Shown here piece after piece: positions 61,319 through 64,000 of a DNA stretch of 64,000 nt. Origin of the DNA: Actinophytocola sp036378875. Its GTDB lineage: Bacteria; Actinomycetota; Actinomycetes; Mycobacteriales; Pseudonocardiaceae. The notes under the pieces are model-generated. The model ran no database searches and had not been told where the DNA came from. It saw only the letters and a program-made list of their open reading frames with translations. The number at the start of each line of letters is the position of its first letter. Within the stretch, counting starts at the first letter, position 1. The stretch is taken from contig NZ_DASUVO010000159.1 in assembly GCF_036378875.1 (NCBI RefSeq), positions 79,567 to 143,566 of the forward strand. The letters run 5' to 3'. The position numbers and the translations under genes are program-made.

Positions 61319-62155
61319 ATGCAGCACGTCTACAGCGGCAAGGTGCGCGAGATCTACACGGACGGCGACGACCTGCTGCTGGTGGCCTCCGATCGGGTGT
61401 CGGTGTACGACGTCGTGCTGCCGACCCCGATCCCGGACAAGGGTGCGCTGCTCACGCAGCTGTCGGTGTGGTGGTTCGGGCAGCTGGCCGACATCGTGCC
61501 CAACCACCTGATCTCGGCGACGGACGTGCCGGCGGAGTTCGAGGGCCGCGCCATCCGGTGCCGGCGCCTCGAGATGGTGCCGTTCGAGTGCATCGCACGC
61601 GGGTACCTGGCCGGCTCCGGGCTCAAGGAGTACCAGGCCACCGGCGCGATCTCCGGTGTGCCGCTGCCCCGCGGGCTGGTGGAGGGCTCCCGTCTGGACG
61701 AGCCGATCTTCACGCCGACGACGAAGGTGTCCGACGGCGGGCACGACGCGCCGGCCACGTTCGACGACGTGGTCGCGGCGGTCGGTCTGTCGACGGCGAC
61801 GCGGCTGCGGGACCTGACGCTGGAGGTGTACCGGCGCGGCGCCGAGCGGGCCGCCGCCAACGGGATCATCGTGGCGGACACCAAGCTCGAGTTCGGAATG
61901 GACAGTGACGGCGTGCTCACCCTCGCCGACGAGGTGCTGACCCCGGACTCGTCCCGTTTCTGGCCGGCCGCCGACTGGACACCCGGGCGAGCGCAGCACG
62001 CGTACGACAAGCAGTTCGTGCGCGACTGGGCGGCGGGCACCGGTTGGGACAAGACCCCGCCGGCGCCGCAGATTCCGCCGGACGTGGTGGACGCGACTCA
62101 CGCACGGTACGTCGACGCTTACGAAAAGATCACCGGATTACCCTGGCGCGACTGA
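61319..62155 (+). CDS. purC: SAICAR synthetase (PurC)
   Basis: The 278-residue enzyme joins CAIR and aspartate in purine synthesis. Recognisable blocks: YSGKVREIY (ATP site), LVASDRVSVYDV, RCRRLEMVPFECIARGYLAGSG and the DTKLEFG metal/substrate motif. Its ATG follows the serC stop with no gap, so the two are co-transcribed. The length is usual for the actinobacterial long form. Confidence 0.94.
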   Translation: MQHVYSGKVREIYTDGDDLLLVASDRVSVYDVVLPTPIPDKGALLTQLSVWWFGQLADIVPNHLISATDVPAEFEGRAIRCRRLEMVPFECIARGYLAGSGLKEYQATGAISGVPLPRGLVEGSRLDEPIFTPTTKVSDGGHDAPATFDDVVAAVGLSTATRLRDLTLEVYRRGAERAAANGIIVADTKLEFGMDSDGVLTLADEVLTPDSSRFWPAADWTPGRAQHAYDKQFVRDWAAGTGWDKTPPAPQIPPDVVDATHARYVDAYEKITGLPWRD

Positions 62156-62275
62156 GCCCGAACAGGCAAGATCACCGGAACGGTACTCGGCGCGCCTCGC
62201 ACGTCAAGAGGACTCGCCGAACTAACGTGGGCGCTTGGCGAGGTGAAGTCTGTTCAGTCGCTCGAGGAGGCCGCG

Positions 62276-64000
62276 ATGCGTGCGCTGCGGGTCGTGGGAC
62301 TCGGGGAGGATGGCAAGATCGTCATCCTCGAGTCCGACCGCGGCGAGCGATTCTCGGTCCCCGCGGACGAGCGCCTGCGTGCGGCGGCCAGAGGAGACAT
62401 CACCCGACTCGGCCAGATCGCCATCGAGCTGGAGAGCCAGATGCGTCCTCGAGAGATCCAGTCCCGCATCCGTGCGGGAGAGTCCGTAGAGCAGGTCGCG
62501 GCAGCGGCCGGCGTCCCACCGGAGAAGGTGGAGCGCTTCGCGTACCCCGTGCTGCTCGAACGGTCACGTACCGCCGAACTGGCGCAGCGGGCCCATCCGG
62601 TGCGTGAGGACGGCCCGGACGTGCAGGAACTGGGCGAGGTCGTCGCCCAGGCCTTCGCCGCCCGTGGCCAGGACTACCTGGCGGCCGTGTGGGACTCGTG
62701 GAAGGGCGAGGACGGCAAGTGGGTCGTCCAGCTGACGTGGACGGCCGGCCGCTCGAACAACCACGCCCACTGGTCGTTCCACCCCGGCGCCCACGGCGGC
62801 ACGGTCACCCCACTGGATGACCACGCCCTGGACCTCCTGGACCCGAACCCGAACCGCCAGCTGCGCACGGTCCGCCCGGTGACGGAGCTGGCCGCCCAGG
62901 CACTGCAGGTGGCGGAGCCACGCCGCCAGGCGGTGGGCGGCGGCCGCGTCGAGGACCGCGACTTCGTCCAGGACTTCGAGCTGACCAGCGACGTCGCCGA
63001 GCAGCAGGAACTCCCGGTCGATGATCCGTACGGCAGCCGCTACTCCCGGCAGCCCGAGCCGTACCGCCCCATCCCGGAGCGCGAGGTCGACCGCTACCGC
63101 CAGGAGCCCGATCCGTACCGCGGCTACCAGCCGGACACGGCCGCACTGAGCCAGCCGGACCAGCCGACCCGCCCCCTCCCTCAGGACGGCCCCCGCTACC
63201 GCGACCCCGCGGACCCGTACCACCCCATCCCGGAACCGACCACCTCCCGCGAAGCCCCCACCCGGGGCACTCCGCGCCCAACCGTCGCGGAGGAGGTAGC
63301 GGCCCGAGAGGCCGCGGCGCGCCAGGCAGAAGCTCGGGAAGCGGCGGCCCGAGAGGCCCAGGCTCGCGACGCAGCTGTCCGGGAGGCAGAAGCCCGGGAA
63401 GCAGCGGTTCGGGAGGCCGAGACTCGGGAAGCGGCAGTTCGAGAGGCCGAGGCCCGCGAAGCCGCGGCCCGCGAAGCGGCTGCTCAGGAAGCCGCGGCGA
63501 AGGAAGCCGCGGCTCGCGAAGTAGCAGCACGGGAAGCCGCCGCCCAGGAAACCGCACGCGAGATAGCGGCCCAGGAAGCCGCTGCCCGCGAGGCCGCAGC
63601 CAAGGAAGCCGCAGCTCGCGAAGCCGCAGCACGGGAAGCCGCCGCGCAAGAAGCCGCTGCCCAAGAAGCGGCAGCCAAGGAAGCCGCCGACCGCGAGGCC
63701 GCGGCTAAGGAGGCCGCCGACCGCGAAGCGGCAGCCAAGGAGGCTGCCGAGCGCGAAGCGGCGGCTGCGAAGGCGGCTGCTGCCAAGGAAGCGGCAGACC
63801 GCGAAGCAGCGGCCAAGGAAGCCGCCGAACGCGAAGCGGCGGCCAAGGAAGCGGCGGCCAAGGAAGCCGCAGACCGGGAAGCCGCAGCCAAGGAAAAGGC
63901 AGCCCAGGAAGCCGCAGCGCAAGAAGCCGCTGCCCGGGAAGCCGCGGCCAAGGAGGCGGCAGACCGCGAAGCGGCGGCCAAGGAAGCCGCCGAGCGCGAA
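62276..64000 (+). CDS. sepH: Septation protein SepH with long EAAAK-like helix (truncated by window end)
   Basis: The gene runs off the window with 575 codons visible. The N-terminal region (residues 1-180) is the SepH/DUF3071 domain: MRALRVVGLGEDGKIVILES, a helix-turn-helix-like MRPREIQSRIRAGESVEQVA and the WKGEDGKWVVQLTWTAGRSNNHAHW block. SepH helps FtsZ assemble at septa in Streptomyces. Residues 181-338 are a disordered Pro/Arg/Tyr-rich linker. From residue 339 to the end the sequence is five-residue EAAAR/EAAAK/EAADR repeats, which should form a long rigid single helix. Family members known to me are about 340 residues, so this extension is unusual. GAGGAGG lies six bases before ATG 62276. 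Confidence 0.88.
   Translation, partial: MRALRVVGLGEDGKIVILESDRGERFSVPADERLRAAARGDITRLGQIAIELESQMRPREIQSRIRAGESVEQVAAAAGVPPEKVERFAYPVLLERSRTAELAQRAHPVREDGPDVQELGEVVAQAFAARGQDYLAAVWDSWKGEDGKWVVQLTWTAGRSNNHAHWSFHPGAHGGTVTPLDDHALDLLDPNPNRQLRTVRPVTELAAQALQVAEPRRQAVGGGRVEDRDFVQDFELTSDVAEQQELPVDDPYGSRYSRQPEPYRPIPEREVDRYRQEPDPYRGYQPDTAALSQPDQPTRPLPQDGPRYRDPADPYHPIPEPTTSREAPTRGTPRPTVAEEVAAREAAARQAEAREAAAREAQARDAAVREAEAREAAVREAETREAAVREAEAREAAAREAAAQEAAAKEAAAREVAAREAAAQETAREIAAQEAAAREAAAKEAAAREAAAREAAAQEAAAQEAAAKEAADREAAAKEAADREAAAKEAAEREAAAAKAAAAKEAADREAAAKEAAEREAAAKEAAAKEAADREAAAKEKAAQEAAAQEAAAREAAAKEAADREAAAKEAAERE

Noticed and set aside
60215..62101. A 628-codon minus frame
   Set aside because: It is antisense to serC and purC, both of which are clear genes.
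62564..63922. A Cys/Gly/Phe/Leu-rich repeated minus frame
   Set aside because: It is the antisense of the SepH EAAAK repeats; the + frame has the SepH domain.

Overview
The window is high-GC DNA from an actinomycete, most likely a member of the Pseudonocardiales (Lentzea/Saccharothrix/Amycolatopsis-like). The arguments are an arabinan-type cell-wall locus laid out like the mycobacterial aftD/DUF3068 region, a type VII secretion-type EspC protein, mIHF, SepH, a urease operon without ureE, frequent GTG/TTG starts and many 1-4 bp gene overlaps. No tRNA, rRNA, insertion sequence, prophage or CRISPR array was seen.

Layout. 1-6,939: cell-envelope locus (AftD C-terminus, polysaccharide flippase, GT-C-like membrane protein, small DUF2613 protein, GT4 glycosyltransferase, methyltransferase, DUF3068 protein). 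7,039-14,551: phosphopantetheinyl transferase; a tightly overlapped operon of solute-binding lipoprotein, fused ABC permease and a membrane NB-ARC/TPR-like protein with a broken P-loop; isochorismate synthase; mIHF. 14,821-21,129: acyl-CoA ligase with thioesterase and PadR regulator; secreted C39-like peptidase; double GGCT-fold protein; DUF4232 lipoprotein; small membrane protein. 21,104-24,904: AGPS-like FAD oxidase divergent from TetR-glpD. 24,959-27,327: YbaB, EspC-family T7SS target and a WXG-GH19 muralytic effector. 27,508-47,546: ABC-2 exporter, citrate synthase, sugar kinase, acyl-CoA dehydrogenase, amidohydrolase, aldose epimerase, APC and MFS transporters, pdxH, TetR, Uma2, urease operon ureABCFGD, second citrate synthase. 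47,823-64,000: ABC exporter with NarL-type two-component system, serine hydrolase, sortase-anchored thioester protein, MacB-like efflux genes facing an OmpR-type two-component system, serC, purC and the start of sepH.

The striking material is repeat biology and odd operons. Two intergenic clusters are built of exact 22-bp-period units in opposed orientation. A 105-bp element occurs twice (about 90% identical), once in frame inside aftD. ureF is roughly doubled by in-frame tandem repeats of about 204-213 bp. A short 20-bp element recurs at three places. sepH carries a long natural EAAAK-type helix. The solute-binding protein/fused permease/NB-ARC operon seems to have lost ATP coupling in each part and could be a receptor instead of an importer. 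Calls rest on reading the sequence and on recognising families; no database search was run.
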